Part shown: positions 8,197 through 19,425 of the stretch, one piece after another | Layout: each line of letters opens with the position of its first letter | Position numbering within the stretch: the first letter of the stretch is position 1 | Assembly: GCA_004297985.1 (NCBI GenBank) | Contig: SCRA01000011.1 | Span: 1-46,940, forward strand | DNA: 46,940 bases | Direction: 5' to 3' | From: a bacterium | GTDB taxonomy: Bacteria > Vulcanimicrobiota > Vulcanimicrobiia > Vulcanimicrobiales > SCRA01 | Position numbers and translations under genes: made by a program | The notes under the pieces: model-generated | Databases searched by the model: none | Told to the model about the DNA's origin: nothing | Seen by the model: the letters and a program-made list of their open reading frames with translations, nothing else

Positions 8197-9172
8197 ACTC
8201 GATGGGGTAGTGAGCGCTCTACGCGCGCACGAGAGCTTCGTGATGGTCAGCCACGTCAAGCCGGACGGCGACACGTTGGGGGCGGGGCTGGCCCTGGGCT
8301 TGGGCTTGCAGCAGCTCGGCAAGCGCGTGGCATACTTCAATGAAAATGCCGTGCCCCGCAATCTGAGGTTCCTTCCCGGCGCCGACCGTGTGCGGCGTGA
8401 TCTCGGCACGCTCCCCGATGGCACGATGTTCTGCTTCTTCGACATGAGCGACGTGGCGCGTGCGGGGCCATACCTTCCGCCTTTCGACGCCGCCCATACG
8501 CTCAACGTGGACCATCATCTCGGTAATACGCGCTTCGCCGCGCTCAACTACATTCTTGAAGCGGAGGCCTCGGCGGGTGCGGTTGTGCTGAAGATTCTCG
8601 AGGCGCTGAAGACGGAACTGACGCCGCAGATCGCCGAGTGCATCCTCACGACGCTGATGACGGATACGGGTGCCTTCGCGCACTCCAACACGACGCCCGC
8701 AGTCTTGCGCGAGGCGGCGCGAATGATGGAGGCAGGCGCGAACAAGGAGCGGATCACGCAGGAGATCTTCGCCAACAAGCGTTTCGCTGCGCAGCATTTG
8801 ATGGGCACGGCGCTGGCACGCATGCGCTTCGATGCCGAGGCCGGCGTGGTCTGGACGGTGGTCGATGCCGAGATGCTGGCGTCTTGTGGCGCTGACAGCG
8901 AGGACACCGAGGACATCGTTCAGCAGCTGCGTATCGTCGACGGCTGTAAAGTGGCCGTGCTCTTCAAGGCGCTCGAGCCCGGTGAGGTGCGCATCAGCCT
9001 GCGCTCCAACGGTGAAGTCAACGTGCAGAGCGTGGCCGCCCGGCTGGGCGGCGGCGGACACTTCCGCGCCGCGGGATGTACGGTTCCCGGCTCGCTCGGC
9101 GAGGGCGTCACGGCGATAGCGGAGGCGTTGCGCGCGGAGGGTGTCGCCAGCGCGATGGTCGTCCCCGCATAG
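8168..9172 (+). CDS. nrnA: DHH-family oligoribonuclease / pAp phosphatase (NrnA type)
   Basis: Phosphoesterase of the DHH/DHHA1 family; NrnA degrades very short RNAs and removes the 3' phosphate from pAp. At 334 residues it has the family's usual length. The metal-binding motif HVKPDGD is at 29-35 and the signature NVDHHLGN, with DHH at 115-117, follows. TLMTDTGAF is in the middle, and GGGGHFRAAG closes the DHHA1 domain. The start is the ATG in repeat copy 2; an upstream GTG (8114) in the same frame adds only repeat-derived residues. Its place between rbfA and truB is typical of Gram-positive-like genomes. Confidence 0.92.
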   Translation: MSDAREGQATLDGVVSALRAHESFVMVSHVKPDGDTLGAGLALGLGLQQLGKRVAYFNENAVPRNLRFLPGADRVRRDLGTLPDGTMFCFFDMSDVARAGPYLPPFDAAHTLNVDHHLGNTRFAALNYILEAEASAGAVVLKILEALKTELTPQIAECILTTLMTDTGAFAHSNTTPAVLREAARMMEAGANKERITQEIFANKRFAAQHLMGTALARMRFDAEAGVVWTVVDAEMLASCGADSEDTEDIVQQLRIVDGCKVAVLFKALEPGEVRISLRSNGEVNVQSVAARLGGGGHFRAAGCTVPGSLGEGVTAIAEALRAEGVASAMVVPA

Positions 9173-9177
9173 CGGTG

Positions 9178-10053
9178 ATGTCGAGCCCGGCATCGGGGAT
9201 CATCGCCTTCGTCAATGCTTTCAAGCCCGCCGGGATGAGCTCGGCGCACCTCGTCGCGCGCGTCCGCCGGCTCTTCGATCGCGCTCCCACCGGCCACTTC
9301 GGAACGCTCGACCCCAATGCTGCCGGCGTGCTGCCGCTTGCCATAGGAGGGGCCACCAGGCTCTTGCCCTATATCGACTCGCGCGGGAAGTCGTATGTCT
9401 TCGTGTTGCGTTTGGGCGCAGCGACGACAACTGCCGACCAGTGGGGCGACGTGCGCGCCACGGCCGCCGTGCCGAACGACTGGTGCCGGCGTCTAGAGAG
9501 CGTCCGAGGCCGCTTCCTCGGCGATATCTCGCAAATTCCACCGATGGTCAGTGCGCTGAAGCACGAAGGACGCCGCCTCTACGAGTTGGCCCGCAATGGT
9601 GAGGAGGTCGTCCGCAGGGCACGCACGGTGCGCATCGATCGTCTAGAGATATTGGGATATGAAGAGAACGCGGTGCGTATGGCCGTCGACTGCTCGGAAG
9701 GCACCTACGTCCGTACGCTTTGCGAGGATCTTGCGCACGCGATCGGTACGGAGGGCTGTCTCGCCGCGCTGCTTCGCACGCGCGCGGGGCCCTTCACATT
9801 GTCCGCGGCGCGCATGCTGGCGGAGATAGAGAGCGATCCCTCCGTTTGCATCACCTCTCCGCTGGACGTGCTCTCCCTGCCGAGCGTGGTGCTCGAGGAG
9901 TCTTCGGTGCGTGACTTTCGTGCGGGGCGCGTGGTGCCGCTTCCCGTACGCCTGGAGGCACGCCACGCATTTGTGCTCGATGCCGGACGCTCGCCTGTGG
10001 GGGTGGGGGAGAACTTGGGGGCCTTGCTGCAGCCACGGAAGGTATTCACGTGA
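9178..10053 (+). CDS. truB: tRNA pseudouridine(55) synthase TruB
   Basis: Makes pseudouridine 55 in the T loop of tRNAs. The opening INAFKPAGM-like segment (FVNAFKPAGMSS, 11-22) and GHFGTLDPNAAGVLPLAIG are diagnostic; Asp45 in that motif is the expected catalytic residue. The conserved IPPMVSALKHEGRRLYELAR and CSEGTYVRTLCEDL follow. At 291 residues it is full length. ATG 9178 lies five bases after the nrnA stop. The gene overlaps ribF by four bases (GTGA). Confidence 0.96.
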   Translation: MSSPASGIIAFVNAFKPAGMSSAHLVARVRRLFDRAPTGHFGTLDPNAAGVLPLAIGGATRLLPYIDSRGKSYVFVLRLGAATTTADQWGDVRATAAVPNDWCRRLESVRGRFLGDISQIPPMVSALKHEGRRLYELARNGEEVVRRARTVRIDRLEILGYEENAVRMAVDCSEGTYVRTLCEDLAHAIGTEGCLAALLRTRAGPFTLSAARMLAEIESDPSVCITSPLDVLSLPSVVLEESSVRDFRAGRVVPLPVRLEARHAFVLDAGRSPVGVGENLGALLQPRKVFT

Positions 10054-10976
10054 AGATCCATCACGAGCTTGCGCGAAACGGACACGGCGCGGCGCTGTCT
10101 TTGGCGATCGGCTTCTTCGACGGTTTCCATCTCGGCCATCGCGAGATCATACGGCGATGTCGTACGATCGCGCGGCTAGGCTGGTCGGTCGGCGTCCTCA
10201 CCTTCAGCAATCATCCCGCTACCTTCTTGCGCCCCGGAAGCGAACCGCCGCTGATCGTGCCGCTAGAGGAACGCGTCAACCGCTTGGCGGAGGCCGGCGT
10301 CGACGAGCTCTTTCTCGTTCCGTTCGACGGCTCGATCGCACCGTTGACGCCGGACGAATTCGTGAATGGCGTTCTCGTGCGCCGTCTGGGCGTGGGCGCC
10401 GTCGTCGTCGGCGAGAACTTTCGTTTCGGAGCGCAGCGTGCCGGAGAGCTCGCCTTCTTGCGCACTTCACTCGCGCCGTGCGGCGTTCCCGTGGAAGGCG
10501 TGACCACCGTAACCGTCGAGGGCGAGCGCGTGTCCAGCACGCGTATCCGGCGCGAGATCGCCAAGGGTCACTTGGCGCCTGTCGATGCGATGCTGGGGCG
10601 CCCGTATGCGTTGCGCGGACGCATCTGCCTGGGCGAGGGGCGCGGCCACGCGTTGGGGTGGCCCACTGCGAATGTTGAGGTCGCTGAGCGGATCGTCATC
10701 CCGAAGGATGGCGTCTACGAGGGGTATGCGCGCGTGGATGGGCGCGATTACCGCTGCCTGCTCTCTATCGGCACGAAGCCGACCTTCGCGCCTCAGGCGC
10801 GTAAGGCGACGCTGGAGGCCTGGCTCGTCGATTTCCAGGGGAGCATCTACGGCCGCGAGATCGAGCTTTCGCGGCTGCGTTTCCTGCGCGACCAAGTGCG
10901 TTTCGAGAGTGTCGAGGCGCTCTTGAGGCAGATGGAGGAAGATGCCAAGGCGGTACGCTTCCCCACGGCTTTCTAG
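10050..10976 (+). CDS. ribF: Bifunctional riboflavin kinase / FAD synthetase
   Basis: Phosphorylates riboflavin to FMN and adenylates FMN to FAD. The N-terminal nucleotidyltransferase domain shows GFFDGFHLGHREII (21-34), VVVGENFRFGAQRAGE and SSTRIRREI. The C-terminal kinase has GRGHALGWPTANVE, DGVYEGYARV and SIGTKPTF. The length, 308 residues, is normal. GTG 10050 overlaps the truB stop. In many genomes rpsO and pnp come next, but neither is here, and the following gene overlaps the end of ribF by 35 bases. Confidence 0.95.
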   Translation: MKIHHELARNGHGAALSLAIGFFDGFHLGHREIIRRCRTIARLGWSVGVLTFSNHPATFLRPGSEPPLIVPLEERVNRLAEAGVDELFLVPFDGSIAPLTPDEFVNGVLVRRLGVGAVVVGENFRFGAQRAGELAFLRTSLAPCGVPVEGVTTVTVEGERVSSTRIRREIAKGHLAPVDAMLGRPYALRGRICLGEGRGHALGWPTANVEVAERIVIPKDGVYEGYARVDGRDYRCLLSIGTKPTFAPQARKATLEAWLVDFQGSIYGREIELSRLRFLRDQVRFESVEALLRQMEEDAKAVRFPTAF

Positions 10977-12417
10977 TGTACTTCGCGCTGGCCTGATTGC
11001 CGGTGCGCTCTGCGCGCTGTTTTTTGCTGTCCTCGCACGAAGCGTGGTTGCGGCTCCTGCGCCGAGCCCCGGTCTCGACCCCGCGATGTCTGCCGAGATC
11101 GACGCGCTGGCGCAGAGGGAGATCGACGAAGGGCACGCCCCCGGGATCTCGCTGGGCGTGGGTCGCGGCGACGTGCTGCTCTACGCTCGCGGCTACGGAG
11201 AGGCCGACGTGGCCGGTCATGTGCGCGCCCGCCCCGAGACGGCGTATGCCGTCGGCTCGCTGACCAAGCAGTTCACCGCGGCGGCGATCCTGCTGCTGGC
11301 GCAAGACGGCGCGCTCTCGATCGACGACGCGCTCTCGCAATACGTTCCGGAGTTCAACGGCTCGGCGGAGATCACGCTGCGGGAGCTCCTCCAGCAACGT
11401 TCCGGAGTCCCGGACTATACGCGCGTGCCGGGGCTCGATCCAACGCAGACCATCGACTGGCGCGCCTTCATCGGTGAGGTGAATCGTCTGCCCGCCGAGT
11501 TCGCGCCGGGCAGCGCGTACCGCTACAACAACCTCAACTACCTGCTGTTGGGGAAGGTTGTCGAGCGCGTGAGCGGTGGGCCGTTGGAAGCCTTCGTCGC
11601 GCGGCGCATCGCGCGCCCCCTCCATCTCACTTCCACGGGCATGCTCCCCGAGCGCCAACCGCAGGCGGTGGGCTACACACGCCTGGGCGGTGCCGCCGTT
11701 CCGGCGCGCCGCTGGGATCCAAGCCTGCTCGGCGGCGCGGGCGGCTTAGTCTCCAGCGCCGTGGACCTGGTGCGTTGGGACGCCGCGCTCTTCGGCGGTC
11801 GAGTCCTCTCGCCGTCGTCGTTGGCGATCCTGACGACGCCCGGCGGTGAGGAGGACTACGCGATGGGATGGGTCTCCGAACTGCGCGGGCGGGAGCATCT
11901 CTTGTGGCACAACGGAGAGCTGGGCGGTTTCCAGGCGATGAACGCGGTACTTCCGAAGCGCGGTCTCTTCGTGGTGGTGCTGGAGAACACCGACGGTCTG
12001 AACGCTCCCGCCCTTCAGCCCGACGTGTTGGCGCGCCGGATTATTGCCGTCCTGGAACCGGGGAGCGCTTTCGGCGAGGGGGCTGCGGTGCAGGAGCGCG
12101 CGCTGCCCGCTGATCCCGCCCTCGCTGCACGCGTGGCGATGTGGGTCAGGCAGTTCGAGACGGCGCGGATCGACCGCTCTGGAGTAACGCCCGGGATGGA
12201 TGCGGCTCTGACGCCCGCTGTCGAACGCGAAACGGCCGCCGCTTGGGCTCCTTTGGGAACGCTCTCCAAGATCGAGATACTGGGTCACGAGCAACGCGAC
12301 GCCCTCGACGTCTACGTACTGCGCCTGGAGTTCGCGCGCGGTCCCTTCGTCTGGAAGATCGCCGTCACGCGCGACGGGAAGCTGGCCGGCGCAGGGAGTC
12401 TCGAGCCGGCGCGCTAG
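10942..12417 (+). CDS. Exported serine hydrolase of the beta-lactamase (class C/PBP-like) family
   Basis: A 491-residue protein with a likely N-terminal signal or anchor segment (about 12-38), so it should act outside the cytoplasm. The three catalytic boxes of PF00144 serine hydrolases are visible: S106-L-T-K109, Y195-N-N197 and H323-N-G325. A further domain of about 150 residues follows the catalytic part. Members include DD-peptidases, esterases and beta-lactamases, and the motifs alone do not separate these. The start is ATG 10942 inside ribF, with GGAGG at 10934-10938, rather close. It may be co-transcribed with the operon upstream. Confidence 0.88.
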   Translation: MPRRYASPRLSSVLRAGLIAGALCALFFAVLARSVVAAPAPSPGLDPAMSAEIDALAQREIDEGHAPGISLGVGRGDVLLYARGYGEADVAGHVRARPETAYAVGSLTKQFTAAAILLLAQDGALSIDDALSQYVPEFNGSAEITLRELLQQRSGVPDYTRVPGLDPTQTIDWRAFIGEVNRLPAEFAPGSAYRYNNLNYLLLGKVVERVSGGPLEAFVARRIARPLHLTSTGMLPERQPQAVGYTRLGGAAVPARRWDPSLLGGAGGLVSSAVDLVRWDAALFGGRVLSPSSLAILTTPGGEEDYAMGWVSELRGREHLLWHNGELGGFQAMNAVLPKRGLFVVVLENTDGLNAPALQPDVLARRIIAVLEPGSAFGEGAAVQERALPADPALAARVAMWVRQFETARIDRSGVTPGMDAALTPAVERETAAAWAPLGTLSKIEILGHEQRDALDVYVLRLEFARGPFVWKIAVTRDGKLAGAGSLEPAR

Positions 12418-12434
12418 CGATGCCGCGCGCAATA

Positions 12435-12466
12435 CCCCCCTTGGGGGAAGGAGGCTCCCCCTCCCT
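12435..12466 (+). promoter_or_regulatory. Overlapping hairpins around a Shine-Dalgarno sequence before pntAA
   Basis: The run CCCCC (12435-12439) can pair with GGGGG (12443-12447). The same G run can instead pair with CCCCC at 12457-12461. The ribosome-binding sequence AAGGAGG (12448-12454) can itself pair through GGAGG/CCTCC (12450-12454 with 12460-12464). The region could act as a translational control element or simply be a weak terminator after the serine hydrolase; there is no U run. Confidence 0.35.
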
Positions 12467-12483
12467 TGGTCCAACCCGCATGC

Positions 12484-13638
12484 ATGGATGCGTTGCTGAT
12501 TGCCGTCCCGCGTGAGACTCTGGAGGGCGAGCGCCGCGTCGCCGCCGTTCCCGGTACGATATCACGGCTGGTCGCGCTCGGTGCGCGTGTCTCCGTCGAG
12601 TCTTCCGCCGGCACGTCTGCCGGCTTCACCGACGAGGCTTTCCGCGAAGCGGGCGCGGAGATCGCCGTCGACGGCGCGGCCCTATGGGCGAGCGCCGACA
12701 TCGTCACCAAGGTGGCGCGCCCGAGCGATGGCGAGATTGCGCGCCTGCGCCCGGGGAGTGTGCTGGTCTCCTTTGTCAATCCGTTTGGCGATCCGCAACG
12801 GGCGCTCGCGCTCGCCGAGCACGGCGTGACGACGCTGGCGATGGAGCTGATTCCCCGCATCTCGCGCGCGCAGAGCATGGATGCGCTCTCGTCGATGAGC
12901 ACGGTGACAGGTTACAAGGCCGTCATCTTCGCCGCGGCACAACTGCCCAAGCTCTTTCCACTGCTGATGACGGCGGCGGGAACGATTGCCCCCGCGCGCG
13001 TCCTGGTGCTCGGCGCCGGCGTTGCAGGATTACAGGCGATCGCCACGGCGCGACGCCTCGGTGCGGTGGTCACCGCCTTCGACACACGCGCGGTGGTGAA
13101 GGAGCAAGTAGAGAGCCTCGGTGCGACGTTCCTCGCGCTGGAGTTGCCGACACGCGACGCTGAGGCGGCGGGCGGCTACGCACGTGCGCTGACGCACGAG
13201 GAAGAGGAGCAGGAACGTGCGCTGGTCGCCAAGGCCGTCGCCGAGAGCGACGTCGTCGTGACCACCGCACTGGTCCCTGGAAAACGTGCCCCCATCCTCG
13301 TCACCGACCAGACGTTGGGCGCGATGCGCCCCGGATCAGTGGTGGTCGATCTCGCTGCGGAGGCCGGCGGTAACTGCGAAGGCGCCCTCCCGGGGCAGAG
13401 CGTGACGCTCCACGGCGTGACCGTGATCGCGCCGCTCAACGTGCCCAGCAGCGTGCCGACGCACGCCAGCCAGCTCTATGCGCGCAACATCGCCAACCTG
13501 CTGGCCTTGATCGTAAAGGATGGCGCGCTGCACATCGACCTCGAGGACGAAGTCGTGCGCGGGACGTGCCTCACCCACGACGGAAGAGTCCTCCATGCCG
13601 CGACGGCGGCACTGCTTCAGACGACGGAAAGGAAGTGA
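12484..13638 (+). CDS. pntAA: NAD(P) transhydrogenase subunit alpha part 1
   Basis: The soluble NAD(H)-binding domain (dI) of the proton-pumping transhydrogenase. It resembles alanine dehydrogenase: IAVPRETLEGERRVA at the start, MDALSSMSTVTGYKAV in the middle and the Rossmann motif VLVLGAGVAGLQAI. It is called as transhydrogenase because pntAB and pntB follow directly, overlapping, and because the RALTHEEEEQE insert is typical of dI. ATG 12484 gives 384 residues. TTG 12466 in the same frame is better spaced from AAGGAGG (12448-12454) and cannot be excluded. The stop overlaps the next ATG by one base. Confidence 0.95.
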   Translation: MDALLIAVPRETLEGERRVAAVPGTISRLVALGARVSVESSAGTSAGFTDEAFREAGAEIAVDGAALWASADIVTKVARPSDGEIARLRPGSVLVSFVNPFGDPQRALALAEHGVTTLAMELIPRISRAQSMDALSSMSTVTGYKAVIFAAAQLPKLFPLLMTAAGTIAPARVLVLGAGVAGLQAIATARRLGAVVTAFDTRAVVKEQVESLGATFLALELPTRDAEAAGGYARALTHEEEEQERALVAKAVAESDVVVTTALVPGKRAPILVTDQTLGAMRPGSVVVDLAAEAGGNCEGALPGQSVTLHGVTVIAPLNVPSSVPTHASQLYARNIANLLALIVKDGALHIDLEDEVVRGTCLTHDGRVLHAATAALLQTTERK

Positions 13639-13928
13639 TGGCTACTCATCTGCTTTCGGAGCTGACGGTCTTCGTCTTGGCGGTCTTCGTGGGCTTCGAG
13701 GTGATCTCGAAGGTACCGACGCTGCTGCACACGCCGTTGATGTCGGGCACCAACGCAATTCACGGAATCGTCTTGGTAGGTGCGCTCTTGGTGGCTGGGG
13801 TCGCCCACGGCCCGCTGGAGCATGTGTTGGCGATCGGGGCGGTGACGCTGGCTACCGTGAACGTGGTCGGCGGCTTCCTGGTTACCGATCGCATGCTCGA
13901 GATGTTCAAAAAGAAGCCCCAAGCATGA
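13638..13928 (+). CDS. pntAB: NAD(P) transhydrogenase subunit alpha part 2
   Basis: A 96-residue membrane protein that forms part of the proton channel (dII) of the transhydrogenase. It has three hydrophobic segments (about 4-22, 38-58 and 63-83). The family segment around FEVISKVPTLLHTPLMSGTNAIHG is present, and the basic tail ends in KKKPQA. The start ATG 13638 shares its last base pair with the pntAA stop and has GGAAG just upstream. Having alpha split into two genes is the usual arrangement outside enterobacteria. Confidence 0.96.
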   Translation: MATHLLSELTVFVLAVFVGFEVISKVPTLLHTPLMSGTNAIHGIVLVGALLVAGVAHGPLEHVLAIGAVTLATVNVVGGFLVTDRMLEMFKKKPQA

Positions 13929-15325
13929 GCGAGACGATTGCAGCGGCTCCCTGGATCACGCTGACCTATCTCGTCACGGGGATCTGCTTCATCCTCGGGC
14001 TGAAGTGGCTGAGCTCTCCGAGCCGCGCGCGCCAAGGCAATCAGATCGCGGCCGTCGGCATGGTGCTGGCCTTGGCCGCGACCGTGCTCTCGGGGGCGAT
14101 TCACTCCATCGGCGACATCGTCATCGGCGTGGTCATCGGCGCAGTTTTGGGCGCTGTGGGCGCGCGCCGAGTCAAGATGACGGCGATACCGCAGATGGTC
14201 GCTATCTTCAACGGCGCCGGCGGCGGAGCCGCGGCGCTGATCTCGATGATGGACTTCCTCCAGACGGAGCGTAACGGCAACGTGCTCACGCCCGACGTGT
14301 CGGTGGCGGTCGCACTCAGCGCAGTCATCGGCTCGGTGAGCTTCGCCGGTTCGATCATTGCCTTCGCGAAGCTGCAGGAGATCCTATCGGGGCGACCCGT
14401 GGCCTTCCCGGGCATGCGCATCGTCTCGGCGCTGGTGTTGCTCTTCATCGTCGTCATGGCGGTGGCGATCATCGCCTTCGGAGGCGGGGAGGGCGCGCTC
14501 TATGCACTCGTAGCGGCGGCGCTGGCGCTCGGCCTGTTGATCGTGCTGCCGATCGGCGGCGCCGACATGCCGGTCGTTATCTCGCTGTTGAACTCGTTCA
14601 CCGGTCTTGCCGCGGCCTTTACCGGCTTCGTGCTCGGCAACGACGTGCTCATCATCAGCGGCGCGCTCGTCGGCGCGTCGGGCGCGCTGCTCACTCATTT
14701 GATGAGCAAGGCGATGAACCGCTCTCTTCTCAACGTGCTCTTCGCCGGGGTCGGTGCGGGCGGCGGTGAGGCGTCGGCGAGTTCGCCAGGGGGCACGGCG
14801 CGCTCTACCACGGTCGACGACGTGGCGACGATGCTGGCTTACGCCGGCCAGGTCGTCGTCGTTCCCGGTTACGGCCTGGCGGTGGCGCAGGCACAGCATA
14901 ACGTGCGTGAGCTCGCCGACGCGCTGGAGAAGCGCGGCGTCACCGTCAAGTATGCCATCCATCCCGTGGCCGGACGTATGCCAGGCCACATGAACGTGCT
15001 GCTGGCCGAGGCCAACGTGCCCTACACGCAGCTCTTTGAGATGGAGCAGATCAACCCCGAGTTTCCGCGCACGGACGTCGTACTGGTGATCGGCGCCAAC
15101 GACGTGGTCAATCCCGCTGCGCGAACGGTGCGCGACAGCCCGATCTACGGCATGCCGATCCTCGACGTCGATAAGGCGAAGTCGATCGTCGTACTCAAGC
15201 GCAGCATGCGATCCGGTTTCGCAGGGGTCGACAACCCGATCTTCTACGATTCGAAGTGCTCGATGCTCTTCGGCGACGCCAAGGACTCCGTGGTCAAGCT
15301 GATAGGCGCCGTCTCCAAGGTTTGA
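13925..15325 (+). CDS. pntB: NAD(P) transhydrogenase subunit beta
   Basis: A 466-residue subunit with the remaining membrane helices of dII in the first 270 residues and the NADP(H)-binding dIII domain at the end. The dIII domain shows VVVVPGYGLAVAQAQH and the YAIHPVAGRMPGHMNVLLAEA segment, followed by VLVIGANDVVNPAA and SMRSGFAGVDNPIFY. With pntAA and pntAB it couples hydride transfer from NADH to NADP+ to proton entry, supplying NADPH. ATG 13925 overlaps the pntAB stop (ATGA). Confidence 0.97.
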   Translation: MSETIAAAPWITLTYLVTGICFILGLKWLSSPSRARQGNQIAAVGMVLALAATVLSGAIHSIGDIVIGVVIGAVLGAVGARRVKMTAIPQMVAIFNGAGGGAAALISMMDFLQTERNGNVLTPDVSVAVALSAVIGSVSFAGSIIAFAKLQEILSGRPVAFPGMRIVSALVLLFIVVMAVAIIAFGGGEGALYALVAAALALGLLIVLPIGGADMPVVISLLNSFTGLAAAFTGFVLGNDVLIISGALVGASGALLTHLMSKAMNRSLLNVLFAGVGAGGGEASASSPGGTARSTTVDDVATMLAYAGQVVVVPGYGLAVAQAQHNVRELADALEKRGVTVKYAIHPVAGRMPGHMNVLLAEANVPYTQLFEMEQINPEFPRTDVVLVIGANDVVNPAARTVRDSPIYGMPILDVDKAKSIVVLKRSMRSGFAGVDNPIFYDSKCSMLFGDAKDSVVKLIGAVSKV

Positions 15326-15353
15326 GGCGTCGCGAACGGCGAAGTGGGGGCGC

Positions 15354-15858
15354 ATGATCCAGGTGCGCCCTCTGCTCTTCTCCGTTGCGCTCGCCGCCTC
15401 GACCCTGCTGACCGGCCGATCGCCCGGCATCGCCGCGGCGCCGCCGCATCGCGATGCTCCGGCGCCGGCGTTCACGCTCCCGCTGGCCGACGGCCATGGA
15501 ACCATCAGCCTCGCGGCGCTCAAGGGTCATCCCGTCTATCTCAACTACTTCGCCTCGTGGTGCCCGCCGTGCAACGCGGAGGCGCCGAGCCTGGCCAAAC
15601 TCGCGGCCACGTTCAAGTCCAAGGGGCTGGTGGTGATCGGCATCGACGAGCTCGAGGGGGCGAAGCAAGCGCTCGGCTTCTCGCGCAAATACCGTTTGCC
15701 ATACGAAGTTGCGCTCGATGGTGACGGCACGATCGGCGCAGCGTACGGCGTCGCCGCGCTCCCCGTGCACGTCTTCATCGATCGCGACGGGAAGGTCGCG
15801 TACTACCAGCCAGGTGAGATGGACGCCGCCCAGATCGAGCGCCACATCGAGGCGATCG

Positions 15859-15869
<11 letters not shown>
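15354..15869 (+). CDS. TlpA/ResA-type thioredoxin, exported
   Basis: A 171-residue thioredoxin-fold protein with a signal peptide or anchor (about 6-29). The redox motif is W69-C-P-P-C73 within NYFASWCPPCNAEAPSL, and the cis-Pro loop is ALPVHVF. Such extracytoplasmic thioredoxins reduce cytochrome c apoproteins or other secreted thiol proteins. It stands 28 bp after pntB and may be in the same transcript. Its 3' end overlaps the convergent Clp-like gene by 11 bases, so no terminator fits between them. Confidence 0.9.
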
Positions 15870-17804
<1,935 letters not shown>

Positions 17805-17808
<4 letters not shown>

Positions 17809-18560
17809 CGCACGAGCTCGTATGTGATGGAGACGTTGGCGAAGATGCGCACCGCGCCCGGCGTCACCTCGGTTGGGACCTGCGCGGCCATCGCTCTCAT
17901 CACGGGAGGTTGCATGGGAGCGATGGTCCGCTCGCCGCCCACGAAGATACGGTGGATCGCACCGAGCCGTGCCCCGGAGGCGGTCGCGGCGGCGAGGGCC
18001 TGCGACTTGGCGTCGGCCACCGCCTGACGCACCGCCTCGAGATAGGCGCCGTGACGATCCGAAACGTCGTAGACGACGCCGCCGACGCTCGTGGCCCCCG
18101 CGGCGATCGCTGTGTCGATCACGGCGCCGACCTTGGCCGCTGCGGAGCTGATCTCCAGCGTGTGGTTTACCACGTAGCCGTAGCGTTCGCCGTTCACGAC
18201 GGCCGTGCCCGCCGGGCGGCGCACGGGAACCGTTGGCGGCGTGGGCTCGGGACGCGGGTTGTAGCGCAGGTTGTAGTACTGGGTGACGATCGCGCTCGAG
18301 GGGATGCCGCGGCTTTCGAGGGCAGAGCGCACGCGGGCCGCGATGGCCGCGTTTTGCTGGGTGGCCGCCGATGCCGTCTCGCCGTTGGTTTCAACGGAGA
18401 GGCTCGTGCGCGCGATATCGGGCTCACGGGCGATCGAGGCCGTCCCGTTGACGGAGATGATCGGTGTCTGCTTCTCGGTCGGCACGGCTGAGGCCGGGGC
18501 AGCCACGGGGAGGGTGGCCATGAGCATGAGGCAGAGGCTCCCCATCAAACGAACGTTCAT
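17805..18560 (-). CDS. SIMPL-domain (YggE-like) exported protein
   Basis: A 251-residue protein of the SIMPL/DUF541 family with a clear signal peptide (about 1-25). It continues as ISVNGTASIAREPDIARTSL, the family's opening strand. The domain runs through QYYNLRYNP and SVGGVVYDVSDR to an AKSQALAAATASGARLG helix and a C-terminal strand. Family members form oligomeric periplasmic assemblies; their role, often tied to stress or signalling, is poorly defined. The ribosome site GGAGGTGT lies just before ATG 18560. It is translationally coupled to the Clp-like ATPase, suggesting a joint envelope-quality role. Confidence 0.9.
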
Positions 18561-18617
18561 ACACCTCCAAACGCAGCGGTACGCGGCGACGTCGCATGTC
18601 CCCCCGTCCTGCGGGCC

Positions 18618-19280
18618 CTAGGGCGTCAACAAGACTTCCGGATGGAGATAGCCGGTGATGCCGTTCAAGACGAACTGAACGGCCAGCGCCGCCAGCACGA
18701 CCCCCGAGAGGCGCGTGAGCACGTGCATCCCCGTCTGTCCCGCCAAGCGCATCAGCCGTTCGGCGAAGAGCATCGTCAGATAGCAGGTGGCGATGGCGAG
18801 CACGAGCGCCCCGATTACCACGCCCAGCTTGAGAGGATCGCCTTTGGCCAGCTCGACCAACAGGATGACGGTCAAGATGCTCCCCGGACCGGCGATCATC
18901 GGAAAGGCGATCGGGAAGACGCTGGGATCGGTTCTGGTAGCCGCCTCGCTGCGCTCCAGCTCGGTCTCGCGCGCTCCGGTGGGGCGTCCGAAGATCATGT
19001 CCAGTGCCACGAGGAAGAGCAGTGCTCCGCCCGAGATCGAGAACGCGGGGAGCGTGATGCCCAGCAGATGGAGAACTTCGCGCCCGGCGACCCCTGACAA
19101 GAGGACGACGATTCCGGCGATGATCGATGCTTTGAGAGGCACGCGCCGGCGCATGGACGGGGGCATACCCGCGATGGCAGCTAGATACATGGGTACGAGG
19201 CCGAATGGATCGACCATCGTGAAGATCGTCGCCACGGCGGCAGCCGTAAAATGGAGAAGGCTTGCCATCGCTCGTCCCAT
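18618..19280 (-). CDS. MarC-family integral membrane protein
   Basis: A membrane protein of about 220 residues with six hydrophobic segments, of the MarC/YchE family. FTMVDPFGLVPMYLA near the N-terminus and FPIAFPMIAGPGSI in the middle are the two inverted-repeat family signatures. The function of the family is not settled; it was once linked to multiple antibiotic resistance, which was later disputed. The start ATG 19280 gives MGRAMASLL; ATG 19268 and an upstream TTG 19301 are alternatives. It lies 57 bp upstream of the SIMPL gene on the same strand. Confidence 0.88.
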   Translation of the reverse strand: MGRAMASLLHFTAAAVATIFTMVDPFGLVPMYLAAIAGMPPSMRRRVPLKASIIAGIVVLLSGVAGREVLHLLGITLPAFSISGGALLFLVALDMIFGRPTGARETELERSEAATRTDPSVFPIAFPMIAGPGSILTVILLVELAKGDPLKLGVVIGALVLAIATCYLTMLFAERLMRLAGQTGMHVLTRLSGVVLAALAVQFVLNGITGYLHPEVLLTP

Positions 19281-19425
19281 TATCTGCGACGATGCAGGCA
19301 ACCTCCAGCGCTCCCTCCGTGCCCGTGAGGCAAGGACACCACCGCCGGCCGCGAGAATGCGGGCCCCGAGAGAGATTGCTTCGACTGGATCGCTGGGGAG
19401 AGTCTAGAAAGGTTACCGCCTCATC

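Noticed and set aside
12484-13638. Alanine dehydrogenase
   Set aside because: The sequence is similar, but the overlap with pntAB and pntB and the dI-type insert make it the transhydrogenase alpha subunit.
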